Notes: a model not told the origin generated them from the letters alone. Shown: positions 14,264 to 32,112, counted from the stretch's first letter. The stretch: DNA of 64,000 nucleotides from Dactylonectria macrodidyma (GCA_020744425.1 JAGMUV010000008.1:2214840-2278839), one strand, 5' to 3'. Made by a program: numbers and translations.

Positions 14264-15427
14264 ATTCCTGAAAGCCTGCCGTGGCTGGCTAGGTGCCATG
14301 CCGGGTGGCTTCATCAATTGAACGGATGATGCTGCATGACGTGGACCGTGTATGAACTGATGCGTGGACATTGGACCACTCGATTCCAAGCCCGATTCAG
14401 CGCAAAGGGCTGAAAGTGGGTGGGTCGAAGGGTCCTGCAGGGTCCAACATGATGTCATATGGGAACCCCCATGACATCACGGCCCCGCCCTTCCCCCTCT
14501 GCGACCATCACTCCCTGATGATGACATGGCGTCGGCAGCCGATGACGGTATGCCCGCCCTCTTGCTTCGATCCAGTTTATTTCTGGTTCACGGCATCTAA
14601 TCGAACGAGGTGGAATCGATGCTGGATGTTGCTTCCGCCGCCCCAATGTAACTCTACCTACAAAACGACATGCACACATGGGCAAACGACGCCGCAGAGT
14701 CCAGGCTGAATTGACTGGGCTGGCCTGGATTGCCTGGCCTTAGGGGCGCAATGGTGGGATCCGGTATAGACAAAAAGAAAGATGATTTTCAAGGATTATC
14801 ATGTACAAAGCTTTTTTTTTTTTGGCCTTGTTTTTCTTCCCTGATGGATGTGTGGGCAGACGCCCACACCCAGGGGCTTGGTTACAATCGCACAGGCATA
14901 GGTGTTTCATTATGGAGTCATACGATGTCATGACGAGACGGGAAAGGGAAGGCTTGCCGATCACACATTCTGGATAATTCTGGGTCTTTTTTTTTTCTTT
15001 CTTGGCTTTAGCTTAGCGGGATGCAATTGCGGATTAAGATAGACGATTTGTATGATATAATTCCAACAATGATTAATGACTTCACTTGTTGTTCCCTTGG
15101 CATCCTAGCCAGGGGTGTTCCTAGCGCATACACACAAACTGCGCCATTGTTTCACAATGAGTGAGGTCAAACAGCTCGTAGATAAGAATTTCTGACTTGT
15201 GTATTTTGTTTCCTCTCTGTTCTATTTTCACCAAGACCTAACTACTCAGTCATTTTACAGGAATCTCTTTGTGCCGGGGTAACACAGTTACCCCACACAG
15301 TCGCCATTGACAATTCAAGACCCAAGAACTGCTGCACGGGCATCGACGTAAAGAGGCGTGATTCCTGTCCAACTCTCAAACTGTAGTCACAAGTAAGTTA
15401 GTTAGCATCCATAACATTGTGGTTTCT
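14264..15427. other. Convergent intergenic region between the C2H2 gene and AROM
   Basis: This 1.16-kb spacer holds the 3' ends of two converging genes. T runs occur near 14812-14822 and 14987-14995. No open frame has recognisable features, and I saw no RNA gene. Confidence 0.55.
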
Positions 15428-20344
<4,917 letters not shown>

Positions 20345-20412
20345 GGGATAAAAAAGGGAAATTAAGTTTTTTTTAAAAAGAATTATATATAAATAATAAA
20401 TTATTATTAAAA

Positions 20413-20596
20413 GTATTATAGTATTATAGTATTATAGTATTATAGTATTATAGTATTATAGTATTATAGTATTATAGTATTATAGTATTATAGTATTATA
20501 GTATTATAGTATTATAGTATTATAGTATTATAGTATTATAGTATTATAGTATTATAGTATTATAGTATTGTAGTATTATAGTATTATAGTATTATA
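20413..20596. repeat. 8-bp tandem array, 23 copies of GTATTATA
   Basis: A perfect head-to-tail array of GTATTATA, 184 bp or 23 units, with a single variant unit GTATTGTA at 20565-20572 (unit 20). It is the first structured sequence inside the AT block, about 320 bp upstream of the AROM start codon. Its homogeneity suggests recent slippage expansion. Confidence 0.97.
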
Positions 20597-20710
20597 ATAA
20601 TTATTAAAATTAATAAACTTTTATTTTTATATTATTATACTCTGTATTTAAAATTATAGTTTTTAATAATTTTAAAATTATAGCTTTAATAATATATATT
20701 AAAAAGAGTA

Positions 20711-20900
20711 TTATTAAAACTACTATTTAAACTTTAGTTTTTATATTATTATATTCTATATTATATTTCTATATATATTTATATTATTTAAATTATTATA
20801 AAATAAGAACTTAAATTACTTAATTAACTTAATTATAAATAGACTTTTCTTTTTCTTTTTAAATCTCTATTAGTATATTTTTTATTATTTTAATTTTTTG
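20711..20900 (+). repeat. D0: 5' fragment of element D
   Basis: It starts TTATTAAAACTACTATTTAA and follows the first 150-190 bp of element D, then diverges. The end is approximate. Flanking sequence 20901-21310 is AT-rich with nothing recognised. Confidence 0.5.
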
Positions 20901-21310
20901 ATATTATTAATAATAATTAATTTATAACTTATATTATTACTTTTTATTAAATAATTAATTATTTAAAAAATACTATTTTTTATAAAATATTTTGAATTAA
21001 AAAAAGAAATACAAATTATAAATATAAATTATTATTTATATTTAATTTAATTTTTAAATTCTTAAATACTTTTAAAAATTATTAAAAATTTATAATTATT
21101 AAAAGTAGGAAGGGGGAAGAGTTTTAAAAAAATTATAATATGAGATATTTTTAAGTTATTAAGTTTTCCTAAATTAATATTTAAAGATAGAGTAAAAAAG
21201 TATATAATTATTAAAACTTAAGTTTTTAAAAAAATATAAATATATTATATTAAAATTTATTATAATATTTATTATTAAAATTATATTCTTAATAATATAT
21301 TCTTAAAAAA

Positions 21311-22061
21311 TGCTATTAAAACTGCTATTTAGACTTTTATTTTTATATTATTATATTTTTATATAATTATATATTTCTATTATTAAGTTATTTTAAAATA
21401 AAAAACTTAATTAATTAATTAATTTAATTATAAATAGACTCTTTTTTCTTCTTTATAAAACCTTCTTTTAACTTAATAAGATTCTCTTAGTTTTTAATAT
21501 ATTACTCTTTTAACTATATATTAATTAATATAATATTAGCTTATAATTATATAACTTATACATTATAGCTCTTTAAGTTATTAAAGAAAATATTATTAAT
21601 AATTATTATTTCTTTTTATTTTTATTTTTAAGCTAATTCTTCTAATAAGACTTACTCTATCTTAATTTATTAAATTATATTCTTATTTAATAAGGCTTAT
21701 AAAAATAAATTTATTTAAAAGATATAATAATTAAAATTTATTAATTAAATAAGCCTTTTATAATTAGACTAATTAAACTTAGCTATTATTATATAATAAT
21801 TTTACTTTTTAATATTTAGCTTTTTTATTTAGCTTTTTTATTTAGCCTTTTAATTACTTATTGTATTTTAATGAATTAATTAAGATAATAAGGCTTATAC
21901 TTTAATGTAATAAAAACTCTAGTTATTCTAAGTTATTATTACTTTAGCCTTAGGTTTTAAGCTCTTATATTATTATTTATTATTAGTTATTTTTTTTAAT
22001 TTTTTTACTATTTAACCTCTAGCCTTTCTATAAGTATGCACTACTTAAAACTATAATCTTA
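21311..22061 (+). mobile_element. D1: internally shortened copy of element D
   Basis: It begins TGCTATTAAAACTGC and ends CTATAATCTTA, the two ends of element D. It lacks roughly 300 bp of the interior present in full copies. It includes the degenerate 13-bp TAGCTTTTTTATT-type tandem near 21810-21850. I found no clear target duplication. Confidence 0.7.
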
Positions 22062-22996
22062 ATACTAAAGACTTTAATATATATATATATTATAAAGTAA
22101 ATCTTATATTTTATAAAAATAAAGAAACTTAATAAAAAGTAAAAAAAGAAATAGTGAATTAAATTTCTTAAAATTAAATAATATATATAATAAGTATATT
22201 AATTAAATAAGCTTACTAATTAAAAATTATTACTTTTAATTTAGAAATTAAAATAAATATATAATAAAGCATTTAATTAATTAGAATTATTTATTATACT
22301 CTTCTTTAAATATTATAATAACTACTTAATATATTCTTATATTATAATCAGTCTTATTATATATTCTATAACGCCTTTCCTTTAGTTATACTAACCCTTT
22401 TTAATTATATTATTTCAATAATTTAATTACTAGCTATATATTAATATCCTTCTAATTAATTATATCCTTTTCTTTATTTTATATATAGTTTTATTTTATT
22501 TTATATTACTTACTAAAAGTCTTATTTATTTATTAAAGAATCTAATTCTTAGATTTTAAAAATACTATTTAATGTATTATTATTTTTATTCTTTTAAAAA
22601 ATAACTTAAGTATATTAATAATAGATATTAAAAAGCTATTCTAATACTTTCTAATTTATCTTTTAAAGTATTTAAATTAAAAAGTAATTTTAAAGATAGT
22701 CTTTAATATCTTAAGTATTTAAAGGTTAAAGAGGCTAGCCTTTTCTTTAATAAGTATTAGAATCTATAGTTATATATTAAGCTTTTAATATAATACTTTT
22801 TAAGTTTAAAAGAATAAATCTAGCTTTTTAAAAACCTCTTTTAATATTACTTTTTATAATAATAATTTAATAAATAATATAAAAAGCTAAAAAGAAATTA
22901 ATATTTAAAATATAAATAATTAAGTATTTAATAATTATTTAATTTCTTAATTATATATATTTTTAAATAGCTTAAAGTATTCTATATTAAGATATT

Positions 22997-23543
22997 TATT
23001 AAGGCTATAGTAATAAAAGGGGTAAAAGAAGTAAAAAATTATTAATAGAACTTAGTAATTATAAGTTAAGGAAATAACTAATTAAAAAAGGGATTAAAGA
23101 TTTAGAAAGAGTAAGAAAAGATAATTAAAAAAATAGTTAGTTTAATATAATTAGTTAAAAAATGCATATATTAATAATAATAATCCTTCTAGACTGACTA
23201 GAAAAAAGCCCTAGCTTTATAAAAAGATTACTATTTAATTATATATCTAATTTAATAAGAGATTTAGATAATTTATTATAATAAAACTAAGTAAAATATA
23301 TTCTAAGTTTTAAGACTATTAAATATATATTTAATACTTAAACTCTAATTTTATTAAAGGTTCTTATTATAAATATCTTTTATAATTATAATATAAAGAA
23401 AATAGGCTTTTTAAAGTATATTATATATTATTATAAAATTAAAAATTAGAAGATTTTAAATATATTATTTATAGTCTTATTTAATAAGAGTTAAAAGAGA
23501 TATTTCTTTATTAATTATATATTTTATATATAAGGACTTTATA
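22997..23543 (-). repeat. Copia-like 3' LTR
   Basis: This 547-bp direct repeat matches 31130-32112 apart from C/T and G/A changes. It provides the empty site for m1: the TA at 23370-23371 corresponds to the duplicated TA flanking m1. Confidence 0.85.
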
Positions 23544-23999
23544 GCCTTTTTTAAATATATTTCTTTATAATATATTTATTATTTAAGGACTTATATATAA
23601 AAAACTCTTTTTAAAAGAAAAATAAATAAATCTTATATTTTTTCTTTATTAAAGAATTTAAAAGAAAACTTTATATAAGATTAAAAACTCTTAGTTATTT
23701 TTAGTAACTTTATAATTATATAGACTTAGAAAATCTCTTAGTCTTTTAAAGTCTATAGGGTTTAAACCTTTAGTAAAGGAGTTTATTATATTATCCTTAC
23801 TTCTTATAGAATATAAGGTTATTTTCTTTTCTTTTATTTTTTATAAAGTAATAAGATATATTTATATATTTTAATCTTTTATAATAAGAAGAGTTTTTAA
23901 CTAATTATTTAATTACTTTATTATTTATTAAAGTAGAAAGTATAAATTTATTATAAAAAAGAGATGAATTCTTATTTATATATTTATAAAGATTATTAA

Positions 24000-25335
24000 A
24001 AGATAAATTCTTTTTAATTTTTTTTTAAAGTTATATATTTAGCTTTATAAGTACTTAAAGTAATACTTTTTTACTTAAGTATATTTTAATTTATAAGATT
24101 ATTATATAAGAAAAAACTATATTTACTAATAGACTTTTTATTAATTATATTAAAAACTTAATTAATATTTAAATAATTTCTTATTATATTATATAATAAA
24201 TTAGATTATATATTATAATTATAATATAAACTTAAGTATTTATAATTATTTAAATACTTTTAAATTAAATTTAAAGCTTTAAAATAAGAGTTATTAAATT
24301 TAAATATAAACCTTAAGATATTATTAATAATATAAGCTATATTAAGTCTAGTCTTTATAAAAAGATATAAAAAAGAACTAACCTTTTTTTAATATTATAA
24401 TATATCTTTATTAAAAAGAGTTATAATTACTTTTTATAGCTTATTTCTAACTATAAAAAGAACTTTAAAAGTTTTTATATCTTATTTATTATATTCTATT
24501 ATTTTAGAATTTATATATTTTATTTTATTTATATATAGGCTTTTATTCTCTTAATTTATAATTATATTTATTCTTAAGAATTCTTTTATCTTTTTTAAAG
24601 ACTATATTTTAATATCTTTAAATAAGAGATTTATAATTTTATATATATTAGCTTTATTTAGACTAATAAAAATCTAATTATTTATATAATATATTATAGC
24701 TATTTTAGAAAGATTATTTATAAATACTCTTTTATTATAAAGTATAGATTTAAAGCCTAGCTTATTTAAATATATAAAGAGAAAGTTATATTAAAGTTTA
24801 AGACTTTATTTTAAATTATATAAAGCTTTATTTAGTTTTAAAACTAAGTCTCTTTTATTTTCTTTATATTTTTTATATAACTCTTTAATTATAGTATTTT
24901 CTAAAAACTTTAATATATAGTCTTTAAACTTAATAAGTAATATAATATATATATCTTTATCTATTTAAAGTAAATAAATATATTTTTAATATTATATTAT
25001 ATTATTTTATAATTATTTATAATTACTATTATTAATAATAGCTTTATAGTTTTAAGTCTTATAGTAATTATAAAAGTCTTTATATAGTTAAAACTATATA
25101 TTTAATTATAACTTTAAATTACTTATTTAGACTTATATTTTATAATAGAGTTATTAGAGTTTATTTTTATCTTATAAACTTAGTAGCCTTTTATAAGGGT
25201 TCTATTATTAAAAAGGTCTATTATAAACTAAACCTTTTAAGCTAGTAATTCTTTTATTTCTATTTTTATAAAAGGTATTTACTTATCTTTATATATACCT
25301 TTTATAGCTTTATTATAATTAGAAGGTTCTATAAT
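24000..25335 (-). pseudogene. Copia-like reverse transcriptase / RNase H remnant
   Basis: Minus-strand reading of 24760-24850 gives LNKALYNLK*SLKL*Y, the copia motif around KALYGLKQSPRLWY with Gly to Asn, Pro to Leu and Gln/Trp to stop, all C-to-T type changes. Near 24680 the catalytic Y-V-D-D appears as YINN. Further on, LNIAYIINNILRF resembles the RPDI-A segment upstream of RNase H. Many stops make it non-functional. The frame is broken from T1 by the insertion at 25339. Confidence 0.85.
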
Positions 25336-25340
25336 ATATA

Positions 25341-27228
25341 ACATTAGTAAGTGGATTAAATCAGTAAGTAGATTAAAAGTCTTAACCCTTACTTTTAAAT
25401 ATATAGTAAAAATATAATAGACTATTTAATTAATTAAAACTAATAGCTATACTCTTCTCTAGATATTATAATAACTATCTAATAGGTCCTTATATTATAA
25501 TCAGTCTTTCTATAAGTTTTATAGTGCCTTTCCTTTATTTATACTAACCCTTCTTAACTATTACTTTTTAATAATTTAGCTATTACTTATATATTAATAC
25601 TTATCTAATTAATTACTTTACTTTTATTTATAATTATCTTCCTTCTATTCTATAGCTACTTTCTTTTAGCTCTTTACTACTTACTAAAGGCTTTATTTAA
25701 TTATTAAAGGACTTTAACTTTAAATCTTAATAGTATTACTTTATATATTATTCTCTTTATTCTTTTAAAGAGTAATTTAAATACTTTAAGAATTAATACT
25801 AAAATGCTATTCTAATATTATTTAATTTATCTTTTAAAGTATTTAGACTAAGAAGTAGCCTTAAGGACAGTCTTTAGTATCTTAGAGACCTAAGGGTTAA
25901 AGAGGCTAACCTCCTCTTTAATAAGTATTAAAGTCTATAGTTATATATTAAGCTTTAATATAATACTTTTTAGGTTTAGAGAAATAAATCTAGTCTCTTT
26001 AAAACCTCTTTAAATATTAGCTTTTATTATTAAAGCTTAAAATATAATATAAAAGGCTAAGAAAAAATCAGTCTTTAAAATATAAGTTATAGAATATTAG
26101 ATTAAATACTTTATTTACTAATTATAGGCCTTTTTAAATAGCTTAAAGCATTTAATATTAAAAAGCTAAAATAAATAAAATAAATAAAATAAATAAAATA
26201 AATAAAATAAATAAAATAAATAAAATAAATAAAATAATATATAAAGTATAATAATATTCTTCTTTTTATAATATATTTTAAAATCTATTAAGTAATAGCT
26301 TTTATATTTATTAAAGATTAAAAAGTAATATTAATTATTTAATTAGATCTTTATATATTTATTAAAGTGCTTTAATTACTTAAGACTTATATTATTATTA
26401 ATTTAATTATTTTTAATTATTATAATAGCTTAATTACTTAAGATATTATATTCTTAATATTAATTAATAAAGTAATATTAGCTTATAATTATAATAAATA
26501 GTTAGATTATTTAACTTTTTATATTAATAGTTTAAATAATTATAACCTATTCTTAGTTTTTAAATTAGATTAATTTAGAATTTTTATACTTTTCTATACT
26601 TATAATAACTATTCTATTTATAATTATTCTTATTATAAAGCTAGTCTTATTAAAATTATAAATATTAATAAGAATAATATTATATTTTATAATTATATTC
26701 TTTATAAGCTTAAACTAATTATAAATAATAATTAGATCTTTATATTTAACTTTTTAATAATTATATTTATAAAAAAAATGCATTTTAAGCTCTAAGTATT
26801 ACTTAATAAATCTAAAAGCCTAGTACTTATTAATAAGTAACTTATTATATTTTATAAGTAGTTAGTTAGCTATTTCTTTAATATTATATAATTATAAAAG
26901 AAACCTTTATAAATCTAAATTAAGAATAAACTAAATAATAATCTTCTCCTCTAGATCGGATAGTCTATATAATTTTAGAATAATATTATATTAAGTAAAA
27001 ATGCTATAATACTAGTGCTATAGTGAACTATATAGCGCTTTATAGATCTTTATAATATAATAAAGAGCTAAGTTTTAGTCATTTTAAAGGGCTTAAAGAG
27101 TAAGAAGGATATTTACTTCTTTATTTAATTATAATATATTTAGTAATTAAGAAATATATAATTAAATAAGAAGAAGAGAGATTGAGGGATTTTTAATCCG
27201 CTTACTGATTTAATTTACTTACTAATGT
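25341..27228 (-). mobile_element. T1: Pot2/Fot1-like DNA transposon, degraded, 1888 bp
   Basis: The ends are inverted repeats of about 42 bp, starting ACATTAGTAAGTGGATT on the left and ending TTACTTACTAATGT on the right, flanked by TA on both sides. Each terminus holds a direct repeat of 17-bp period (AGTAAGTGGATTAAATC, AGTAAGTAGATTAAAAG). Length, TA target and TIRs with internal direct repeats match Pot2 of Magnaporthe (about 1.86 kb, 43-bp TIRs) as I recall it. The minus strand of 25477-25530 reads RHYKTYRKTDYNIRTY, the C-terminal CCHC knuckle of Fot1/pogo transposases with Cys to Tyr and Gly to Arg/Asp changes. It is inserted in the copia element between the integrase and reverse transcriptase parts. 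Confidence 0.82.
26168..26236. repeat. 9-bp tandem array AAAATAAAT inside T1
   Basis: About 7.6 units of AAAATAAAT. The matching site in T2 (about 32119-32140) has only about two units, so the array expanded or contracted after the two copies separated. Confidence 0.9.
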
Positions 27229-27230
27229 TA

Positions 27231-28594
27231 TATATTATAACTTTTAGTGATATTATATATAAAAGAAAATTCTTAAAAGTCTTTATAATATTTTATAGGT
27301 TTCTTAAGAATATTAATAACTAACTTAGTTATTATATTAAGCTCAGACTCTATTAAAGAGTTATTTATATTATTCTCTTCCTTTTTTTTATTTATAATAG
27401 AATTATTATTAAAGAAGGTATTTTTATAAATAATAATATTTTTAAAAATTATTATCTTATATTTTTTATAGTCTTAGATTTTATAGCTATTATTTAAATA
27501 GCCTATTATAATACGTTTATAAGCTTTAGTCTCTAATTTACTATTAAGAAGCTTATTCTTATAGTATATAATAGATTTAAAAGTCTTTATAGAATTTATT
27601 TCTTTTAAAATAAGAAGTTTATTATCCTTAAGTTCTAAAGGATATAAGAACCCTATAGAAGAGTAAAGAGTTCTATTATATATATATTCTATAGTTTTTA
27701 AAGCTTTAAATTAAAAAAACTTAAGTATATTAAAAGTAAAAATTATTACTCTTATATTATTAAGAATAGTCCTATTTATTCTTTTAATAGAACTATTAAG
27801 TTCTTTAGTATAAAAAGAAGAAAAGTTATAATATATTCTTTTCTTTTTATAGTAAGGGACTAGGCTATATTTATATTCCTTAGTATTATTAGAAAAAACT
27901 TCTTTTATAATTATTTTTTCTTTATTATTTTTAACTTTAGCTTTAAATTCTTTAAATTTCTTTAAAGCTTTACTTTTATTTTTTATAATATAGGTTTTAA
28001 GAAACTTAGTACTTTTATTAAAAATAGTTATAATATATTTATATTTATAATATAATATAAGTATTATAAGACTATATATATTTATAATAACTTTATTTAA
28101 GAAGTTATATTAAGTCTTATTTATAACTCTTTTTATTTTATTAGTTATTTTAGCTTTTATATAATTTTTATATTAAATTATTTAAGTTATTTAATCTTAA
28201 GGTATTTAAAACTGAATATTATCTTTAGGATATTTTCCTTTATATAGCTTTAAAAGATATCTTCTTAAAGTCTTAAGGTTTAAATAGGCTAACTTTAAAT
28301 ACTATTTATATATATTTATAATTATAGTCTTAGTTATAGTTCTTTCTTTAGTTAAAGAGATATTATTTAAAAGTAAAGTTATATATAAACTTTCCTTATT
28401 TTCCTTTATTTTTAAAAGAAGAATATATAATCTATTTCTTTTTAAACCTTTAACTATTAACTCTTTATTTTTAAAAAGATATATATATTTATAGTCTAAA
28501 AAAGCAGATATAGTCTTTTAAAAAGAAGAATAGCTTATTAAATTAACTCTTAATTTAGAAATATAATAATAGTTTTTTAATATATATATATTAT
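27231..28594 (-). pseudogene. Copia-like integrase remnant
   Basis: Minus-strand reading of about 27760-28080 has a long nearly stop-free stretch including NKSKALKKFKEFKAKV, then SFYTKELNSSIKRINRTI. These match the copia integrase core: the stretch after the first catalytic Asp, and the PYTPQQNG-AER-NRTL region with its catalytic Glu area altered. The rest is too decayed to align by eye. It lies between T1 and D2 and belongs to the same retrotransposon. Confidence 0.8.
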
Positions 28595-29726
28595 TAAGGT
28601 TATAGTCCTTAGTAGCGCACACTTAGAGAGGGGCCAGAGGTTAAATAGTAAAAAAAAAAAAAATAACTAATAGTGAATAATAGTATAAGGGCTTAAAACC
28701 TAAGCCTAAGGCAATAGTAACTTAGAATAACTAGAGTTTCTATTGCATTAGGGTATAAGCCTTACTATCCTAATTAACCCTTCAAAATGCATCAAGCAGC
28801 TAGAAAGCTAGATAGAAAAGCTAGATAGAAAAGCTAGATAGAAAAGCTAGATATCAGAAGGCAAAATCGTTATACAATAAAAGCCCTATAAGGGTTCATC
28901 GCATTCTAAGTTACCTTATCGCAATTCTAATTACATTACAATTCAATGCTTTATAATTCCTATCACATTGCAATTCAACTGCTCACAATATAACCGACTT
29001 ATAATAACCCCCCCTAACTAAATAAATAACATAATGCGCGTATAGCGTATTATACAATAATCTGGCAGACCCTCGCTAATACTAGTATATGAGAATCATC
29101 TTATATATATACTAGCTAAAAGAATCGAAGAAGATCGAAGCCTACTTCCTAAGCTATAAAGAGCATCTTGCCTATCTGGCCTAGAATGCATAATAGAGGC
29201 TAAGTTCAGCCGGCCTGGTTATAAGAGGCTTATCTAGCTAGCGATCTTTAATTACTATATCCTCTAAGAGAACCTATTCCTATAAGCCCTATTAAATAAA
29301 GATACAATCCGATAGATTAAGATAAAGTAAGTCTTATTAAAGGAATTAGCTTAAAAGGAGGTAAGGAAGGAAATAATAACTATTAATAATGCCTTTCTTA
29401 ATAACCTAAAGAGCTATAATATATAGGTTATATAATTATAGGCTGACCTTATGCTGATTAATATGCAGCTAAAGGAGTAATACATTAGAAACTAAGAGAA
29501 TCTTACTGCAGTCGCTTCTAACATTGACTGTAATAGGTTAAAGGATTTAGTGAAAGAAGGTTTAAAGGAGGAGGGATAAGAGTCTATCTATAACTAGGTC
29601 GACCAATTAATCGAGTCCTTTGTCTTAAGATAACTTAAGCAATGTAAATACGTAACTATATAGAAATGCAGTAATGAGGAACGCGGTAGTGCAGAAACAA
29701 AAGTCCGAACAGCGGTTTTAATAGCA
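28595..29726 (-). mobile_element. D2: full-length, lightly mutated copy of element D
   Basis: 1132 bp, ends TAAGGTTATAGTCC (left) and TTTTAATAGCA (right), inserted in the copia element between integrase and gag. It is flanked by similar ATATATATATTAT sequences, weak as a target duplication because of low complexity. It keeps far more G and C than its surroundings, so it is among the younger or less mutated insertions. Four units of the 13-bp AGCTAGATAGAAA repeat lie near 28800-28855. No coding capacity was recognised. Confidence 0.8.
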
Positions 29727-31129
29727 AATATATATATTATTATTATTTAAAAAGTAGAATTTTATATTACTATAGCCTTTAATAACTAATATAAATACTT
29801 AGCTTTAAAGAATAACTTTATTTATATTATAATAACTTATAAATAAGCTTCTATTTAATACTATATACTTAGTAGTTTCTATATTATATATAAAGTTAAT
29901 TATATTTTTTATATTATTATTAAAAAGAGATCTTACTTTTTGTATATTTCTTTAAAACTTTTAAAATTTAAAGTATATCTCTTCTTATTATTCTTAATAA
30001 AAGGTTATTATAGTTATTTTTATAGTTATTATTAGAGTTATTTACTTAATTAACCTTATCTAAAGCTTAAATAATAGTAAGAAGGATTTTAAGATCTATT
30101 AGATCTTCTAACTTAGAATCAGATTCTAAGACTTTATTAACTTTAGAAATAGCCTTCTTATTAGCTAGAGAGACTAGGAGTTATTCCTATTTCTCTTCTC
30201 TTTTTTCTCTCTTTTTATTAAATAAGATAACCTTTTTAAAAGTAGACTTAGAGATTCTAAAGTTAGTAAAGCCTTTAGAGGCTTTATTAAGATATAAAAA
30301 GTAATAATCCTTATCTATATGCCCTAAGAGCTTATAATAAGAGCATTTTAAAGCTCTCTTATTTTTCTTTTAAGGCTTCTTTAACTTAGTATAGCTAATT
30401 ACCTCTTTAGAAGTCTTAAGTCTTCTAGACTTATTTAATAAAGAAGAGGAAAGAGATTTAAGATTATATACTTTAGAATTACTTTTTAAGGCTTAGATAA
30501 TAAAGGTAATATAGTTACTATACTCTTCTCTAAGGTTATAAAGTAGAAAAGTAATAACAAAAGGCTTTAGAAGAGAGATTTCTTTAGTAGCTAATTTATT
30601 AATAAGCTCTTTTAATTTATTAAGATATCCTTTTATTAAAAGACTTAAATAGCTTCTTTTTAATAACTCTCTTAGTATAAGAAAGTTATTAGTAAAACTA
30701 GAAGAGTTATAAAGGTTCTTTAAAGAATCCTAAGCTTATTTAATAAAGGTTACTTACTTAACTTATAAAAGAGGTCTATTTTCTAATAAGAGTTAAATTT
30801 CTATTAGTATATTAGTACTTTTAGTATAGTCTTCTTTAACTATTCTTTTAATTAACTTTTACTTAATTAAATATACTTTTATTTTAAAAGACTAAACTAT
30901 ATAGTTTTTATTACTTTTTAGTTTAAATATAAAAGAGGGTTTTTTCTTAGACTTTATTATAAAATTAAAAACTTATAAAATTTAAAAAGAAAGAAGTTCT
31001 TAAAGTCTAAAAGACTTAAAAAAGCTTTTATAGACTTAGAAAAGTCAGAAGTTATAAAATAGATTATTTTTAATAATTAGAATAACTAATTAAAAGATAT
31101 ATTTAAGTATAAAACCTAGGCTTATAACT
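29727..31129 (-). pseudogene. Copia-like gag remnant with mutated zinc knuckle
   Basis: Minus-strand reading of 30304-30345 is CSYYKLLGHIDKDY, a CX2CX4HX4C zinc knuckle in which the second and last Cys have become Tyr (TGT/TGC to TAT/TAC). That is expected of G-to-A changes. The segment runs to the upstream LTR at 31130. The frame outside the knuckle is broken by stops. Confidence 0.75.
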
Positions 31130-32112
31130 TATTAAAGTTATAGTAATAAAAGGAATAAAAAGAGTAAAAGGTTATTAGTAGAACTTAGTAATTATAAGTT
31201 AAAGAAATGACTAATTAGAAAAGGGATTAAAGATTTAGAAAGAATAAGAAAAGATAATTAAAAAGATAGTTAGTTTAATATAATTAATTAAGAAATATAT
31301 ATATTAATAATAATAATCCTTTTAAATTAATTAGAAAAAAGCCCTAACTTTATAAAAAGATTACTATTTAATTATATATTTAATCTAATAGAGGATTTAG
31401 ATAATTTATTATAATAAAACTAAATAAGATATATCCTAAGTTTTAAAACTATTAAATATATATCTAATACTTAAACTCTAACCTTATTAAAGGTTCTTAT
31501 TATAACGTACATAATAAGCTTATGTTACAGACAAGTATATATCACACTTAGATTTTTACCTTAAATCGCGATTTTAAAGAAATTACTAAAAATCGAAACT
31601 AAGCCTAAAAAAGCTAAAAATCAGAATTAAGGTTAATTAAATATGAAATAATATAAAGAAATTTTACTATATTTTATTTATTTTTATTTATAAAGCTATT
31701 AAGAAAAAGCATATTCATACTGTTTTTCTTCTTAAATTTATATTTTAAAGGCTTAATAAATTAGCTAAAAGTTTATAAAAATTACTCTCTTATGACTTTT
31801 TTTCTAGAGAATCTAATATTAATTTTCTAAAAATCTAATAATTAAATATCCTATTTTAAAAAATCTAAAATTTATACTTTTAGTTATATAGTATAGGTGT
31901 GATATATACTTGTTTGTAATATAAGCTTATTATACATGTTAAATATCTTTTATAGTTATAATATAAGGAAGATAGGCTTTTTAAAGTATATTATATATTA
32001 TTATAAAGCTAAAAATTAGGAGATTTTAGATATATTATTTATAGTCTTATTTATAAAAGCTAAAGGAGATATTTCTTTACTAGTTATATATTTTATATAT
32101 AAGGACTTTATA
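31130..32112 (-). repeat. Copia-like 5' LTR, interrupted by m1
   Basis: 546 bp net, direct repeat of 22997-23543. It is followed at 32113-32117 by ATATT, matching the duplication on the far side of the element. Confidence 0.85.
31505..31939. mobile_element. m1: TIR element, 435 bp, in the copia LTR
   Basis: Ends ACGTACATAATAAGC and the matching inverted right end, flanked by TA (31503-31504, 31940-31941). The other LTR (TA at 23370-23371) is the intact empty site, which proves the TA duplication. Same family variant as m3 and m12 (TTATGTTACA / TATATATCAC blocks). Non-coding. Confidence 0.93.

Larger units (their letters stand above)
22997..32112 (-). mobile_element. Ty1/copia-like LTR retrotransposon, degraded, with three nested insertions
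   Basis: Direct repeats 22997-23543 and 31130-32112 (the latter interrupted by m1) are 547 and 546 bp net and act as LTRs. Both flanks carry the 5-bp duplication ATATT (22992-22996 and 32113-32117), and the flanking sequence is T2. Minus-strand remnants come in copia order: gag zinc knuckle near 30304-30345, integrase near 27760-28080, reverse transcriptase near 24080-24860. Integrase before reverse transcriptase is diagnostic for copia over gypsy. Next to the upstream LTR the minus strand reads GTTATAAGCCTAGG, resembling a mutated initiator-tRNA-Met half primer site as in copia. Without T1, D2 and m1 the element is about 5.6 kb, a normal copia length. Confidence 0.85.

Noticed and set aside
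28800..28855. Short regular repeats resembling a CRISPR array (AGCTAGATAGAAA units)
   Set aside because: Units are directly adjacent without spacers, recur in every copy of element D, and the host is a eukaryote.
28595..29726. Element D as a solo LTR
   Set aside because: Duplications are 12-14 bp and not 4-6, no TG...CA ends fit, and a 5'-truncated copy with an A tail exists.
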